NCBI RefSeq assembly: GCF_000725805.1
Contig: NZ_JOFT01000023.1
Span: 1 to 64,000, forward strand
DNA length: 64,000 nt
Source of the DNA: Streptomyces xanthophaeus
Lineage (GTDB): Bacteria > Actinomycetota > Actinomycetes > Streptomycetales > Streptomycetaceae
Reading direction: 5' to 3'
The position numbers and the translations under genes are program-made. This document shows positions 44,468 to 53,019 of the stretch, piece after piece. The notes below the pieces were generated by a model. That model was not told the origin of the DNA, did no database searches, and saw only the letters and a program-made list of their open reading frames with translations. Positions within the stretch are counted from its first letter, which is position 1; each line of letters begins with the position of its first letter.

Positions 44468-46774
44468 TCAGCCCTTGGCGGGGGCCGCCGCCGGGAGCCA
44501 TCCGGCGATCTTCGAGGCCAGGGCGTACGGGTCCCCGCTCGGCTCGCTCGGGTGCCGGGTGGTGCGCCGGGCCCACTCCTCCTCGAAGGCGTGCCAGTCG
44601 ATCACCCGCGGGGCGGCCTGCCGCACCAGGGCCTCCTCCAGCGAGTCGAAGTAGGCCGTCCACCGCCGGGCGTAGAGCTCGCTGACCAGACCGCTCCACT
44701 CGCGGTTGGCGTAGTCGTGGAGGAAGCCGCCCTCGCTGGTGCTCCGGCGGCCCCACACGCTGAGGACCGAGCGGGCGTCGTACTCGTACCGGTCCTGCTC
44801 GGCCCGGTCGGCGCCGGCGGAGCGGGCCGGCTTCAGCCAGCGGCCCAGCAGGAAGTTCGGGTCGGAGCCGGTGACCGCGTCCAACTGCCGCTCGGCGTAG
44901 TTCCACTGGGCGGTGAGCTCGCGGAACCGGGCCAGGTCCTTGGCCTCGTACGCCGCCCTGATCTTCGGCAGGAGCACCCGCGAATGGTTGGCGAGGGCCT
45001 GCCGGGCGGTGTCCACCAGGTCGAAGCGGTAGGCGCTGGAGCCGCGCAGCCGCGGATCGACGTCAAGCAGGTGGTCCAGGGCCCGGCGCACCGCATCGGC
45101 CGGGTAGCGCATCGACTTGGGGCTCCAGTACGCCGCCCCCGTCGCGGTCAGGCTCGGGCGTGCCGAGAAGAGGCTGTCCTGGGACTCCGACCACAGCCCC
45201 GAGGAGGTGCTGTACGGGCCCTTGCGCAGTTCCTCCCAGGCCGCGGCGGCCTCGGCGTCGGGCCCGCCGTACCGCCGGGCCGCGAACCCGGCGAACCACG
45301 CCCGGTGGTCGATCGTCCCGGGCTCCCAGGCCAGATCGGTGAAGAGGTCGAAGGCGGCGGGGTTGGTGCCGGTGGCCTCCGGCAGGTAGGCGATCCCCGT
45401 GAGCGCGCTGTTGCCCTTCGCCCGCCACGGCCCGAACCGTTCGAGCCACACGGAGCTGTTCGCGCCGATCGTCGTGTGCCCGCCGAAGTTGTAGATGGTC
45501 CCCATGGCGTAGGGAGTCCCGCCCCAACGGGCCTCCCGGTCCAGCCGGTTGTACCGGTCCGACAGCCCGTCCAGGATCAGCAGCTTCGAGGTGTCGACCC
45601 CGGCCAGCAGTTCCGCGGTCGGGTCGTCCTGCCAGCCCAGCACCGCCCACAGCGCCCCGGGATGCGCAGCGTGCAGGGCGTCCTGGACGGCGCCCGCGGC
45701 GGCCTTCACGTCCACCGACCCGGTCTGGCCGCCCTCGTGCAGCGGGCTCATCCGGTACATCGTGCTGTCCCCGAACACCGCCCGCTGCTCCGCGTAGTAC
45801 GCCGCGGCCAGCTTCCCGAAGGCCGGCGCGGCCGGGTCCAGCCAGTCCGGGCGGTCGAAGCCCGCCCAGTCCCCCTGCGCCACCGTGGCCGAGCCGGGGT
45901 TGCGCGCGGTGAAGCCGGGCGGGACGGTGCCGAAGTAGCCCGGCAGCACCGGGGTCATGCCGAGCCCGCGCAGCTGCTCGGCGATCCGCCCGCCCAGCTC
46001 CGCCCGTTCCCGCATCAGCCGCTCGGAGACCGGGCCGCCGAACCCGCTCAGGTTCTGCAGCAGCCACCAGCTCTGGTGGGCGGGGCCGGGGATCCACTCC
46101 CGCAGCTCCTCGGCGGAGTAGCCGAAGCCCTGGAGCGCCCGGTAGTACGGGTACTCGGCGCCGACCTGGACGAACACCTCGTTGATGCCGTGCAGGGCGA
46201 GCAGGTCGATCTGCCGCTGGTGCTCCTCGAAGGAGCGGTACGGGCCCGAGTAGCCGTCGTCGGTGTCGTTGAGGGCGTACCGGTGGGGGACCACCGCGCT
46301 GCGGGTGACCGGCGCGGGGAGGCCGGGCAGGGTGGCCGGCAGCATGCCGATGCTGTCGCCGGGCCAGCCGATGTCCGCCCCGGCGACGTGCTGGAGGTAC
46401 CAGCCGACTCCGGTGAGCAGCGTGGCTCCGGTGCTCCCGCGCACGGTGAGCGCCCCCGGGGTGCCGGACACGGTGAAGGTGTCGGCCGCGACGGTGGTGT
46501 CCGGCACGAGGGTGAACTGCCCGGCGTGCCGGGGCAGCAGCCGCCCGAGGGCGGCCCGGGCGGGCGCGGTGTCGAAGGTGCGCGGGCGCGGCGCGGCCGG
46601 GACCGTCCCGGCCGCCCGCACCTCCCCGCGTACGTCGGCCCGTGCGGGCGCCGGGGCGCCCGGGGCGGCGGCCCCGGGGGCCGGGCCCGCGCAGATCAGG
46701 GTCAGCAGCACCGCGGGGAGCGCGGCGAGGGCGACCGGACGGGTGCGGGGCCTGGGTGTCATGGGGTGGGTCAT
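44468..46774 (-). CDS. Secreted alpha-N-acetylglucosaminidase (GH89, NAGLU-like)
   Basis: 768 residues with a signal peptide (Arg-rich start, then ALAALPAVLLTLICAGPAPGAAA). Conserved blocks are GVGWYLQHVAGADIGWPGDS, the barrel strand HGINEVFVQVGAEYPYYRAL, GFGGPVSERL, WLDPAAPAFGKLAAAYYAEQ and MYRMSPLHEGGQTG, all typical of NAGLU. The family removes terminal alpha-GlcNAc from glycans. It is preceded by GH27 on the same strand but separated from it by a hairpin. M5 (ATG 46762) is an alternative start. Confidence 0.92.
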   Translation of the reverse strand: MTHPMTPRPRTRPVALAALPAVLLTLICAGPAPGAAAPGAPAPARADVRGEVRAAGTVPAAPRPRTFDTAPARAALGRLLPRHAGQFTLVPDTTVAADTFTVSGTPGALTVRGSTGATLLTGVGWYLQHVAGADIGWPGDSIGMLPATLPGLPAPVTRSAVVPHRYALNDTDDGYSGPYRSFEEHQRQIDLLALHGINEVFVQVGAEYPYYRALQGFGYSAEELREWIPGPAHQSWWLLQNLSGFGGPVSERLMRERAELGGRIAEQLRGLGMTPVLPGYFGTVPPGFTARNPGSATVAQGDWAGFDRPDWLDPAAPAFGKLAAAYYAEQRAVFGDSTMYRMSPLHEGGQTGSVDVKAAAGAVQDALHAAHPGALWAVLGWQDDPTAELLAGVDTSKLLILDGLSDRYNRLDREARWGGTPYAMGTIYNFGGHTTIGANSSVWLERFGPWRAKGNSALTGIAYLPEATGTNPAAFDLFTDLAWEPGTIDHRAWFAGFAARRYGGPDAEAAAAWEELRKGPYSTSSGLWSESQDSLFSARPSLTATGAAYWSPKSMRYPADAVRRALDHLLDVDPRLRGSSAYRFDLVDTARQALANHSRVLLPKIRAAYEAKDLARFRELTAQWNYAERQLDAVTGSDPNFLLGRWLKPARSAGADRAEQDRYEYDARSVLSVWGRRSTSEGGFLHDYANREWSGLVSELYARRWTAYFDSLEEALVRQAAPRVIDWHAFEEEWARRTTRHPSEPSGDPYALASKIAGWLPAAAPAKG

Positions 46775-46851
46775 CCGTTCGCCGTTCGCCGTGGGCCGCC
46801 CGCGGTGACTGTCCGCGCCGGCTGTCCGCAGCTGCCTGTCCGCGGTGAGCT

Positions 46852-46879
46852 GTCCTGCCGTCCTGCCGTCCTGCCGTCC
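46852..46879 (+). repeat. 8-bp tandem repeat GTCCTGCC
   Basis: Three and a half head-to-tail copies in the spacer between the GH27 and GH89 genes, with further CTGTCCGC copies around it. Confidence 0.8.
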
Positions 46880-46888
46880 CCCGTGCCG

Positions 46889-46920
46889 CCTGTCCGCGGG
46901 CGGGCGTGCCCGCGGGCAGG
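46889..46920 (-). terminator. Hairpin terminator after GH27 gene
   Basis: CCGCGGGC (46894-46901) pairs with GCCCGCGG (46908-46915), extended by CCTG/CAGG, 16 bases past the GH27 stop. Confidence 0.7.
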
Positions 46921-46936
46921 CGGTGCCGGTCCGGCC

Positions 46937-48628
46937 TCAGACGGGCAGGGACCAGGCCTGGTCGACCCGGTGGTCGCCGCAGGCCGTCAGCCGCAGCCGT
47001 TCGGCCGGGGCGTCCGGGGTCGCGGCCGCCGCGGGAGCGGTCAGGCACAGCCCGCTCGCCTCCTCGACGAGGGCCCCGTCCCGGCGGTGCTTCCAGGTCT
47101 GGCCGGGCTGCTCCTGCGGCCGGGACGCGCAGTCGGCCAGCTCCACCAGGCCGTCCTCGCCGGCCGACAGGCATTCACCCGCGAGCCGCAGGCGGCTGTC
47201 GTCGCCCAGGATCCAGCGCTGGTCGGGGGCTCCGGTGCAGGTCGCCAGCACCACCGCGCCGACGCCCGTGGTGTTGGCACCGTCGGCGCACTTGGCGCCG
47301 TCACCGGTGATCTGTCCGGTGGGCACGGCCTCGGCGCAGCCGCTCGGGGTGAGCCGCCAGACGCCGGTGCCGTGCGCGGCCACCTTCCCGGTCAGCGTCC
47401 CGGCGATCTCCCGGCGCTCCCCGCTCCACAGGTCCTTGGCCTGGACGGCCTCGCACGCGTGCAGCCCGGCCTCTTCGAGCGGTACGGCGATGTCGCGGTC
47501 GCGGGCCGAGCGGTTGAGCACGGCCACCGCGCGGTCGCCGTTCGCGAGCGGGCGCACCAGGATCTCGAAGGTGGCGTTGGAGGAGACCACCGCGCCCTGA
47601 CGGCCCATCGGGTCCTGGTCCAGCGCGATCAGATCGGTGTTGCCGAGGGCGGCGAGCGCGTCCGGGGTGAGGGCGGAGACGTCGGAGGACAGGATGAAGG
47701 GAGCCGCCATCATGGCCCACAGGGCGACCTGGCTGCGGCTCTCGGCCGCGGTGAGCCCGGGGGCGCCCGCGATCAGGAAGTCCGGGTCGTTCCAGTTGCC
47801 GGGTGACGCGTACCGGCCGAGCCAGCGGTTGTAGCCGTAGTTGCCCATCACCGAGCTCCAGCGCGAGGTGGCGGGCGAGGCAGGGTTGTACACCTTGATG
47901 TCGCGGCCCTCGCGCCACAGCTGGCCGGTCTCGCCCGTCCAGCCGATCACCTTGTGCCAGTCCGGGCTGCCCCATTCGCCCTGCTGGAAGTAGGCGGGAG
48001 CCGATGCGGACAGCACCATGTCCCGGCCGCTGGCGCGCAGCGCCCGGGCGACGGCGTTGTAGGCGTCCCGGTAGGCCTGCTCCTTGGTCTTGCCCTCGGG
48101 CACCCACAGGTTGCAGCCGTCCATCTTGACGTAGTCCACCTTCCAGGAGGCGAACTGCCGGGCGTCCTGCGCGTAGTGGTCCGCGCCGCCGCCCTGGGGT
48201 GCCCCGCTGCCGGGGTACTTCTCGCAGGTCAGGTAGCCGGCGTCCTCGTAGATGCCGAACTTCAGGCCCTTGGCGTGGAGGTACTCGCCGAGCCAGGCCA
48301 TGCCGTGCGGGAACTTCTGCGTGTCGACGACGAGGTTGCCCTGCGCGTCCCGGCTCCTGGTCATCCAGCAGTCGTCGACGGTCACCGTGTCGTAGCCCTT
48401 GGCGGCGAGGCCGGTGGACACGAGGGCGTCGGCGTTCGCGATCACCTTGGCCTCGTCGATGTCGCACATGTAGTGCGCCCAGTTGTTCCAGCCCATGGGC
48501 GGGGTGAGGGCGAGGGGGGTGTCCGAGGTCGCCGTGGGTTCGGCCGCCGCCGGGGCGGGAGCGAGCATGAGGGCGAGCACGGCGGCCGCGGTCAGGCAGG
48601 GGAGTGACGCACGCAGGCGAGGCGGCAC
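46937..48628 (-). CDS. Secreted GH27 glycosidase (alpha-galactosidase-like) with ricin-type CBM13
   Basis: 563 residues: signal peptide (1-29), GH27 barrel (about 38-320) with LTPPMGWNNW, the nucleophile Asp170 in VDYVKMDGCN and the acid/base segment GNWNDPDF (about 278-284), a beta-sandwich, and a C-terminal ricin B-like lectin domain (about 425-563) with repeated QxW-type motifs (DQRWIL, QTWKHR, DQAWSL). The family includes alpha-galactosidases, alpha-N-acetylgalactosaminidases and beta-L-arabinopyranosidases; I cannot decide between them. It is divergent from the TetR gene. Confidence 0.92.
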   Translation of the reverse strand: MPPRLRASLPCLTAAAVLALMLAPAPAAAEPTATSDTPLALTPPMGWNNWAHYMCDIDEAKVIANADALVSTGLAAKGYDTVTVDDCWMTRSRDAQGNLVVDTQKFPHGMAWLGEYLHAKGLKFGIYEDAGYLTCEKYPGSGAPQGGGADHYAQDARQFASWKVDYVKMDGCNLWVPEGKTKEQAYRDAYNAVARALRASGRDMVLSASAPAYFQQGEWGSPDWHKVIGWTGETGQLWREGRDIKVYNPASPATSRWSSVMGNYGYNRWLGRYASPGNWNDPDFLIAGAPGLTAAESRSQVALWAMMAAPFILSSDVSALTPDALAALGNTDLIALDQDPMGRQGAVVSSNATFEILVRPLANGDRAVAVLNRSARDRDIAVPLEEAGLHACEAVQAKDLWSGERREIAGTLTGKVAAHGTGVWRLTPSGCAEAVPTGQITGDGAKCADGANTTGVGAVVLATCTGAPDQRWILGDDSRLRLAGECLSAGEDGLVELADCASRPQEQPGQTWKHRRDGALVEEASGLCLTAPAAAATPDAPAERLRLTACGDHRVDQAWSLPV

Positions 48629-48675
48629 GGGGACTCCTTGACGTGGGGCGGGCGTACCGGGGCAGTGGTGCGCTC

Positions 48676-48704
48676 AGTGCAGCGGTGCGATTACCCACTG
48701 TCAA
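48676..48704 (-). promoter_or_regulatory. Possible promoter of GH27 gene
   Basis: On the minus strand a perfect -35 hexamer TTGACA (48704-48699) lies in an AT-rich island, 17 bases before a weak -10 (TGCACT), about 50 bases before the ATG. Confidence 0.3.
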
Positions 48705-48817
48705 CAAAAGTCGATGGTTATCAGTCAATGACCAGCAATATGGCCGTAGTCGACGTCACACGAAAGGGGTGACGGGTGCTCCGGGCCCCCGCCCGGCGTG
48801 ACGATCGGTACAGCGGT

Positions 48818-48856
48818 AGATACACCGGCGGATACGGCGGCTGATACGGTGTATCT
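48818..48856. promoter_or_regulatory. Putative operator of the TetR-family gene at 48858
   Basis: Perfect 10-bp inverted arms AGATACACCG (48818-48827) and CGGTGTATCT (48847-48856), with a third GATAC copy in the centre (48831-48835). It ends one base before the start codon. TACGGT (48845-48850) would be a leaderless -10, so bound repressor would cover the promoter. Confidence 0.65.
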
Positions 48857-48857
48857 C

Positions 48858-49499
48858 ATGCCTAGGAGATCACCCGCCCTCGACCGCGCCACGCCCGAGG
48901 CCATCGCCGTCGCCGCCCTGCGGATCCTGGACGAAGAAGGGCCCCAGAGCCTGAGCTTCCGCGCCCTCGCCGACCGGCTGGAGGTCTCCCACGCCACCGT
49001 CCAGCGCCGGTGCACCGACCTCGCCGGACTGCTGGACCTGTGCACCGAGCACCTGGCCGCGCAACTGCCCGTCGTCCCCGCCGGGACGGACTGGGCCGAG
49101 GCCACCGAGCTGCGCTTCACCGCCCTGTACCGCCTGCTCACCGCCCATCCCGGGCTGCTCGTGCTGCGCGGCGGCCGGCCCTGGCTGGGGCGGCAGCTGC
49201 TGGCCCGGCTCGTGGAGCCCGCGCTCGCCGACAGCGTGGCCGCCGGGATGACCGCCGCCGAGGCCATGACCGTCTACCGCCGCATGTACCTGCTGACCCT
49301 CGGCAGCGCCGCCTTCGTGGACCACCGTGACCCGGCCGCGGCCGTCGAGGCCTCGCGGGCGGCGCTCGCCGCGCTGGACCCGCAGCGGTTCCCCGTGCTC
49401 TCCGCCGGGCTGACCGACGTACTGCCCCCGCTGACCGACCACGAGGTGTACTACGGCGCGCTGCGCCAGCTCATCGAGGCCGCCCGGCCCGCCGTCTGA
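48858..49499 (+). CDS. TetR family transcriptional regulator
   Basis: 213 residues. The helix-turn-helix is PQSLSFRALADRLEVSHATVQRRCTDLAGLLDLCTEHL (about residues 30-67); the rest is an Ala/Leu-rich helical ligand domain. It probably represses itself through the palindrome at its start, and perhaps the divergent GH27 gene. No Shine-Dalgarno precedes ATG 48858, in keeping with a leaderless mRNA. GTG 48798 would add a repetitive leader encoded by the operator and is less likely. It is 14 bases from the dehydratase gene, so the two are co-transcribed. Confidence 0.85.
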   Translation: MPRRSPALDRATPEAIAVAALRILDEEGPQSLSFRALADRLEVSHATVQRRCTDLAGLLDLCTEHLAAQLPVVPAGTDWAEATELRFTALYRLLTAHPGLLVLRGGRPWLGRQLLARLVEPALADSVAAGMTAAEAMTVYRRMYLLTLGSAAFVDHRDPAAAVEASRAALAALDPQRFPVLSAGLTDVLPPLTDHEVYYGALRQLIEAARPAV

Positions 49500-49513
49500 A
49501 AGGCAGTCCGACC

Positions 49514-50449
49514 ATGGAACAACAGCTCGACTACGCCGCCGTACGCGCCGCCGCCGACCGGATCGCCGGAGGTGTGCGGCCCGTCGCCGTGGTCCCCGCG
49601 GCCGAAGGGGTCTGGTACGCGCTGGAACACCTCCAGCACACCGGCTCCTTCAAGGCCCGCGGCGCCCTCAACTTCCTCACCGCCCACCACCGCGCCGGGA
49701 CCCTCCCGGCCGTCGGCGTCACCATCGCCTCCGGCGGCAACGCGGGACTGGCCTGCGCCTGGGCGGCCCGCGCACGGTCCGTGCCCGCCACCGTGTTCCT
49801 GCCCGAGAGCGCCCCGCGCGTGAAGGTGGAACGGCTGCGGGGGTACGGGGCCGAGGTGCGGCTCGTCGGTGACCGCTACGCCGAAGCGCTCGCCGCCTGC
49901 CGGGAGTTCGCGGCCGCCTCCGGGGCCCTCAGCAGCCACGCGTACGACCACCCGCTCATCGCGGCGGGCGCCGGCACCCTGCTCGACGAGATCCGGGCCG
50001 CTCTGCCCGGCCTGGACACCGTGGTCGTCGCCGTCGGCGGCGGGGGTCTCTTCGCCGGGATCGCCACCGCCGCGCGCGAGCACGGCGTACGGGTCGTGGC
50101 GGCCGAGCCGGAGAACTGCCGGGCCCTCAACGCGGCCCTGGCGGCGGGGCGGCCCGTGGACGTCGCCGTGGACTCGGTGGCGGCGGACTCCCTCGGCGCC
50201 ACCCGGGTGTCGGCGGACGCGCTGGCGGCCGCCCGGCAGGCCGGCGTGGAGTCGGTGCTCGTCGCCGACACGGCCATCGCCGCCGCCCGGCGCACCCTGT
50301 GGGAGGAGCACCGGATCGTGGTCGAAGCAGCGGCCGGCACCGCCCTGGCGGCGCTGGACGCGGCGCCGCGGCGGCCCGGCGAGCGGGTCGCCGTGGTCCT
50401 CTGCGGGGCCAATACGGACCCGCGCGACCTGGTGGCCCCCGTGGCGTAG
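49514..50449 (+). CDS. PLP-dependent serine/threonine dehydratase family protein
   Basis: 311 residues of fold type II. The PLP lysine is in HTGSFKARGA (about residue 45), the phosphate-binding Gly loop is VGGGGLFAG, and SGGNAG contacts the carboxylate. It lacks the C-terminal regulatory ACT domain of biosynthetic IlvA, as catabolic enzymes do. Deamination of Ser or Thr (or a related amino acid) to a keto acid is expected. It is downstream of the TetR gene, which may control it, and converges on the stress protein gene with a 6-base gap. Confidence 0.9.
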   Translation: MEQQLDYAAVRAAADRIAGGVRPVAVVPAAEGVWYALEHLQHTGSFKARGALNFLTAHHRAGTLPAVGVTIASGGNAGLACAWAARARSVPATVFLPESAPRVKVERLRGYGAEVRLVGDRYAEALAACREFAAASGALSSHAYDHPLIAAGAGTLLDEIRAALPGLDTVVVAVGGGGLFAGIATAAREHGVRVVAAEPENCRALNAALAAGRPVDVAVDSVAADSLGATRVSADALAAARQAGVESVLVADTAIAAARRTLWEEHRIVVEAAAGTALAALDAAPRRPGERVAVVLCGANTDPRDLVAPVA

Positions 50450-50455
50450 CCGCCG

Positions 50456-50920
50456 TCAGTCGTCCTCGGCCTCGCGGACGACCACCACGCTGCTGGTGGA
50501 GTACTGCACCACCTGCTGGCTCACCGAACCCAGCAGGGCGCCCTTGAAGCCGCCGTACCCGCGGGTGCCGACCACCATCAGGTCGGCCTCCTTGGAGGCG
50601 TCGACCAGGACCTGGGCGGGGGAGCCCTGCTCCACGCGGCGGAACACCGGCACGCCGGGCGAGGTGCCGACGGCCGAGGCCACGGTGTCCGCGAGCTTCC
50701 GGCGGGCCGCCTCCTCGGCCGTGACCGCCTCGTCGTCGGCGGTCTGCGCGGCCGCCGAACCGAGCGCGAACGGATTGCGGTTCCACTCCCAGGCCATCAC
50801 CGCGTGCACCCGGGCGCCCGTCATCCTGGCCTGCTCGACCCCCCATTTCAGGGCTTCCCTGGAATGGTTCGAGCCGTCCACGCCGACGACGATCAGAGGC
50901 TCGATGAGCTGCTCGGTCAC
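50456..50920 (-). CDS. Universal stress protein (UspA family)
   Basis: 154 residues, one Usp domain: IVVGVDGSNHSREALKWGVEQA at the start and VVGTRGYGGFKGALLGSVSQQVVQYS, the ATP-binding G-2x-G-9x-G-S motif, near the end. The start is GTG 50920 with AGAGGA 6 bases upstream; an in-frame ATG 45 bases further upstream is less likely. Such proteins respond to starvation or stress; no partner is adjacent. Confidence 0.92.
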   Translation of the reverse strand: MTEQLIEPLIVVGVDGSNHSREALKWGVEQARMTGARVHAVMAWEWNRNPFALGSAAAQTADDEAVTAEEAARRKLADTVASAVGTSPGVPVFRRVEQGSPAQVLVDASKEADLMVVGTRGYGGFKGALLGSVSQQVVQYSTSSVVVVREAEDD

Positions 50921-51060
50921 GGTGGTTCCTCTCGCTTCGCCTGAATAGCCGGTCTTCTCCATGTATACCCGGAAGGCGTGGTCCGACCTCGAACGACCAT
51001 CGTCGCGGGGACCGACGACTTTGGAGGGCAGCCCCGGACCCCCGGCTCCGACGAAGGTGT

Positions 51061-51082
51061 GGGTGTCGGGTGAACGACACCC
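51061..51082 (+). promoter_or_regulatory. Leader hairpin upstream of small membrane protein
   Basis: GGGTGTC (51061-51067) and GACACCC (51076-51082) form a perfect 7-bp stem 27 bases before GTG 51110, in a 189-base gap that otherwise shows nothing clear. Confidence 0.35.
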
Positions 51083-51109
51083 GGCACGGCACGACATGGA
51101 GGAACGGGC

Positions 51110-51475
51110 GTGGCACAGCGCAAGGGTTGTCTGATCGGCTGCGGCGTGGCGCTGGTGGTGGGCGTCGGGCTGCTCGTGGCCCTGGTGTTCGGCATGGGCA
51201 AGGTCCTCGACATGGCCGACAAGACCCTGGTGGACCCCAAGGTCTACGAGGCCGTGCAGACCGGCGACGCGGAGGACGCGGTCCGCGCCGAGCTCCCGTC
51301 GGGCGACACCTTCGTCAAGGACGTCCTCAAGGACGGCGGCCCGGCCGCGCCCGAGGGCAGCACCTGCGCCTGGTACGTCTCCAGCGGCGACCCCAAGGCG
51401 GGCAAGGAAACCGTGTTCCGCTTCTGCTTCAAGGACGGCAAGCTCGCGGAGAAGGCCGAGTACCCGATGAAGTGA
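51110..51475 (+). CDS. Small single-pass membrane protein, unknown function
   Basis: 121 residues. One hydrophobic segment (GCGVALVVGVGLLVALVFGM, about residues 11-30) follows a short basic N-terminus, and the soluble part outside contains two Cys (STCAWYV, FRFCFKD) that could form a disulfide. No family is recognised. GGAGGA stands 6 bases before the GTG start. It converges on the unknown gene at 51495. Confidence 0.78.
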   Translation: MAQRKGCLIGCGVALVVGVGLLVALVFGMGKVLDMADKTLVDPKVYEAVQTGDAEDAVRAELPSGDTFVKDVLKDGGPAAPEGSTCAWYVSSGDPKAGKETVFRFCFKDGKLAEKAEYPMK

Positions 51476-51494
51476 CGCCCGCGGTGGCGCCGGT

Positions 51495-52544
51495 TCAGCG
51501 GGCCCCGGCTGCCCGGCCCCCCGCCGCGGCCCGGCGCAGACCCGCCACGGCCGGGGCCGGCCGGGCCGCGGCCCCGGCCGGGTACCGGGCGGTCTCGGCG
51601 TCGATCCAGGCGAGTGCGGCGGCCCGCTCCGGACCGGTGCACGCGGAGAAGTGGAACAGCAACTGCCGCCAGGCGCGGGTGGACCGGGCGGCCGAGGCGG
51701 ACCGGCGGGCCGCGGCGCGGAACGCGCCCGGCGCCAGGGTGTCCCAGCCGGGCCGGGGGGTGAAGCCGACGTGCCGGACCAAGGTGGCGAGTCCTCCCGA
51801 GGCCAGGATCCGGGCCTGGACCATGACCGCCGCCTCGGCGGCCAGGGCGTGCACCGGGTCCGAGCCGCAGGACGGATGCCCGGTGGAGCCCGGCCGGCCC
51901 CGCTTGGCGACCATGGAGGCGACGGCATGGTGGAGCCGGCCCGCCAGCGCGGGCGTCGGCTCACGGCCGGCGACCCGCTCCTCCAGCGCGCTCCGAAGGA
52001 CGGCCGCGTTCGACTTCGGGTCGAGGTGCTTGGTGCAGCGGATGTGCGCGCCGGCCAGGGCCCGGTAGCGCTCCAGCAGCCGGGAACCGTCCGCGTGCCA
52101 CTGCGGACCGGGGTCCTCGGCGGACAGCCAGTGGCCGAGCAGTTCGTCCTCGAAGGGCCGCCAGACCGCGAGGGCCTCGCGCTGCGCCCCGACGGCGGGC
52201 CGCTCGGCGCGGAGGGCGAGTGCTCCCGCCACCTCGCCCGCGGTACGGCGGTGGACGGCGTCCGGGCCGGGAGCCTGACGGTCCGCGGACCGGGGGGCGG
52301 AGCGCGTCCCGGCGGCGAGGGGCCGCAACTGGTCCAGGAGTTCCCCCGCGGCGGCGTCCTCTCCGGCCCGCAGCAGCCAGGCCACGGCGAGCAGGGCGCC
52401 CTCCTGGGGTGCCCGCAGGACGTACCGCCCGGTGTCCAGCAGGGGCCACAGCCAGCGCAGGCCCTGGTCGGTGAGGCAGTACGCGAAGACCTCGGGGCAG
52501 GAGGCGTCGGCGGCGGGGGGCTGCGGTGCGGTGTTCTCGTCCAT
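51495..52544 (-). CDS. Hypothetical protein; start codon abuts a tRNA-like element
   Basis: 349 residues, mostly alpha-helical by composition, with Ala/Arg-rich ends and no motif I recognise; FAYCLTDQGLRWLWPLLDTGRYVLRAPQEGALLAVAWLLRAGEDAAAGELLDQL suggests a helical-repeat N-terminus. Codon use is normal for the genome, so it is a real gene. Its ATG has no ribosome site: the A of ATG is the last base of a 76-nt tRNA-like sequence (52544-52619). Either translation starts from an unusual leader or the true start lies further in. Confidence 0.7.
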   Translation of the reverse strand: MDENTAPQPPAADASCPEVFAYCLTDQGLRWLWPLLDTGRYVLRAPQEGALLAVAWLLRAGEDAAAGELLDQLRPLAAGTRSAPRSADRQAPGPDAVHRRTAGEVAGALALRAERPAVGAQREALAVWRPFEDELLGHWLSAEDPGPQWHADGSRLLERYRALAGAHIRCTKHLDPKSNAAVLRSALEERVAGREPTPALAGRLHHAVASMVAKRGRPGSTGHPSCGSDPVHALAAEAAVMVQARILASGGLATLVRHVGFTPRPGWDTLAPGAFRAAARRSASAARSTRAWRQLLFHFSACTGPERAAALAWIDAETARYPAGAAARPAPAVAGLRRAAAGGRAAGAR

Positions 52545-52619
52545 GGCCGGCGTGGCAGGTCCTGCCCCTGCGCCCTCCGGTTGTGGAGACCGGTGCTCCG
52601 GCTGCTGAGCTACACGCCG
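52544..52619 (-). tRNA. tRNA-like cloverleaf, anticodon CCA (Trp-type), non-canonical loops
   Basis: The minus strand folds into a 76-nt tRNA with all 21 stem pairs intact: acceptor CGGCGTG/CACGCCG, D stem GCTC/GAGC, anticodon stem CCGGT/ACCGG with loop CTCCACA, T stem GCAGG/CCTGC. Position 8-9 is TA, the variable loop has five bases, and G73 and CCA are encoded. Odd points: T loop GGCAGGA instead of TTCRANY, no GG in the D loop (AGCAGCCG), and C37 instead of a purine. The anticodon stem and loop resemble bacterial tRNA-Trp. It may be an atypical tRNA, a decayed copy or a tRNA mimic in a 5' leader. Confidence 0.5.
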
Positions 52620-52723
52620 TAAGGGGGGAATTCAGGCGTTCGAACGGGCGTGCACAAGTCGTGGCCGCGTTGCCCCCGGGGCGCCGTGCGAGGTCCTGAC
52701 CCGTGCCGGACCGGCGCCGGAGG

Positions 52724-52737
52724 TAAAGCGCATTAGT
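52724..52737 (+). promoter_or_regulatory. LacI-type operator-like site 1
   Basis: TAAAGCGCATTAGT, resembling the AAAGCGC half of LacI-family operators. The second copy is 105 bp downstream, ten helical turns away. Confidence 0.45.
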
Positions 52738-52823
52738 GCGCGTTCCCGGGGACGGTCGACAAAGAGCCAATTCCTGACGGCCGTCCCGCTCCGGCGCCGA
52801 ATCGGCACCCTCCGGGGAACCAT

Positions 52824-52845
52824 TGGACTAAAGCGCATCAGTCCA
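52824..52845 (+). promoter_or_regulatory. LacI-type operator-like site 2
   Basis: TAAAGCGCATCAGT (52829-52842) inside perfect arms TGGACT/AGTCCA. It lies 175 bases before the sugar-binding protein gene. Apart from the two sites, the 400-base gap 52620-53019 shows no gene. Confidence 0.5.
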
Positions 52846-53019
52846 GTTCGAAGTGCTGCCGGAGAAGGCCTGCGCAATCGGCGTCGGTGACTGCGGGCAT
52901 TCGGTACCCGCCGGTCCCCGGCCACCGGTGGAAATGCCTCATTGACGTGATCCCGGATCCGGACGACCGTGGGCCCCGCCTCCGGCAAAGAGGCCGGACC
53001 TTCTGCGAAGGCGGCGAGG

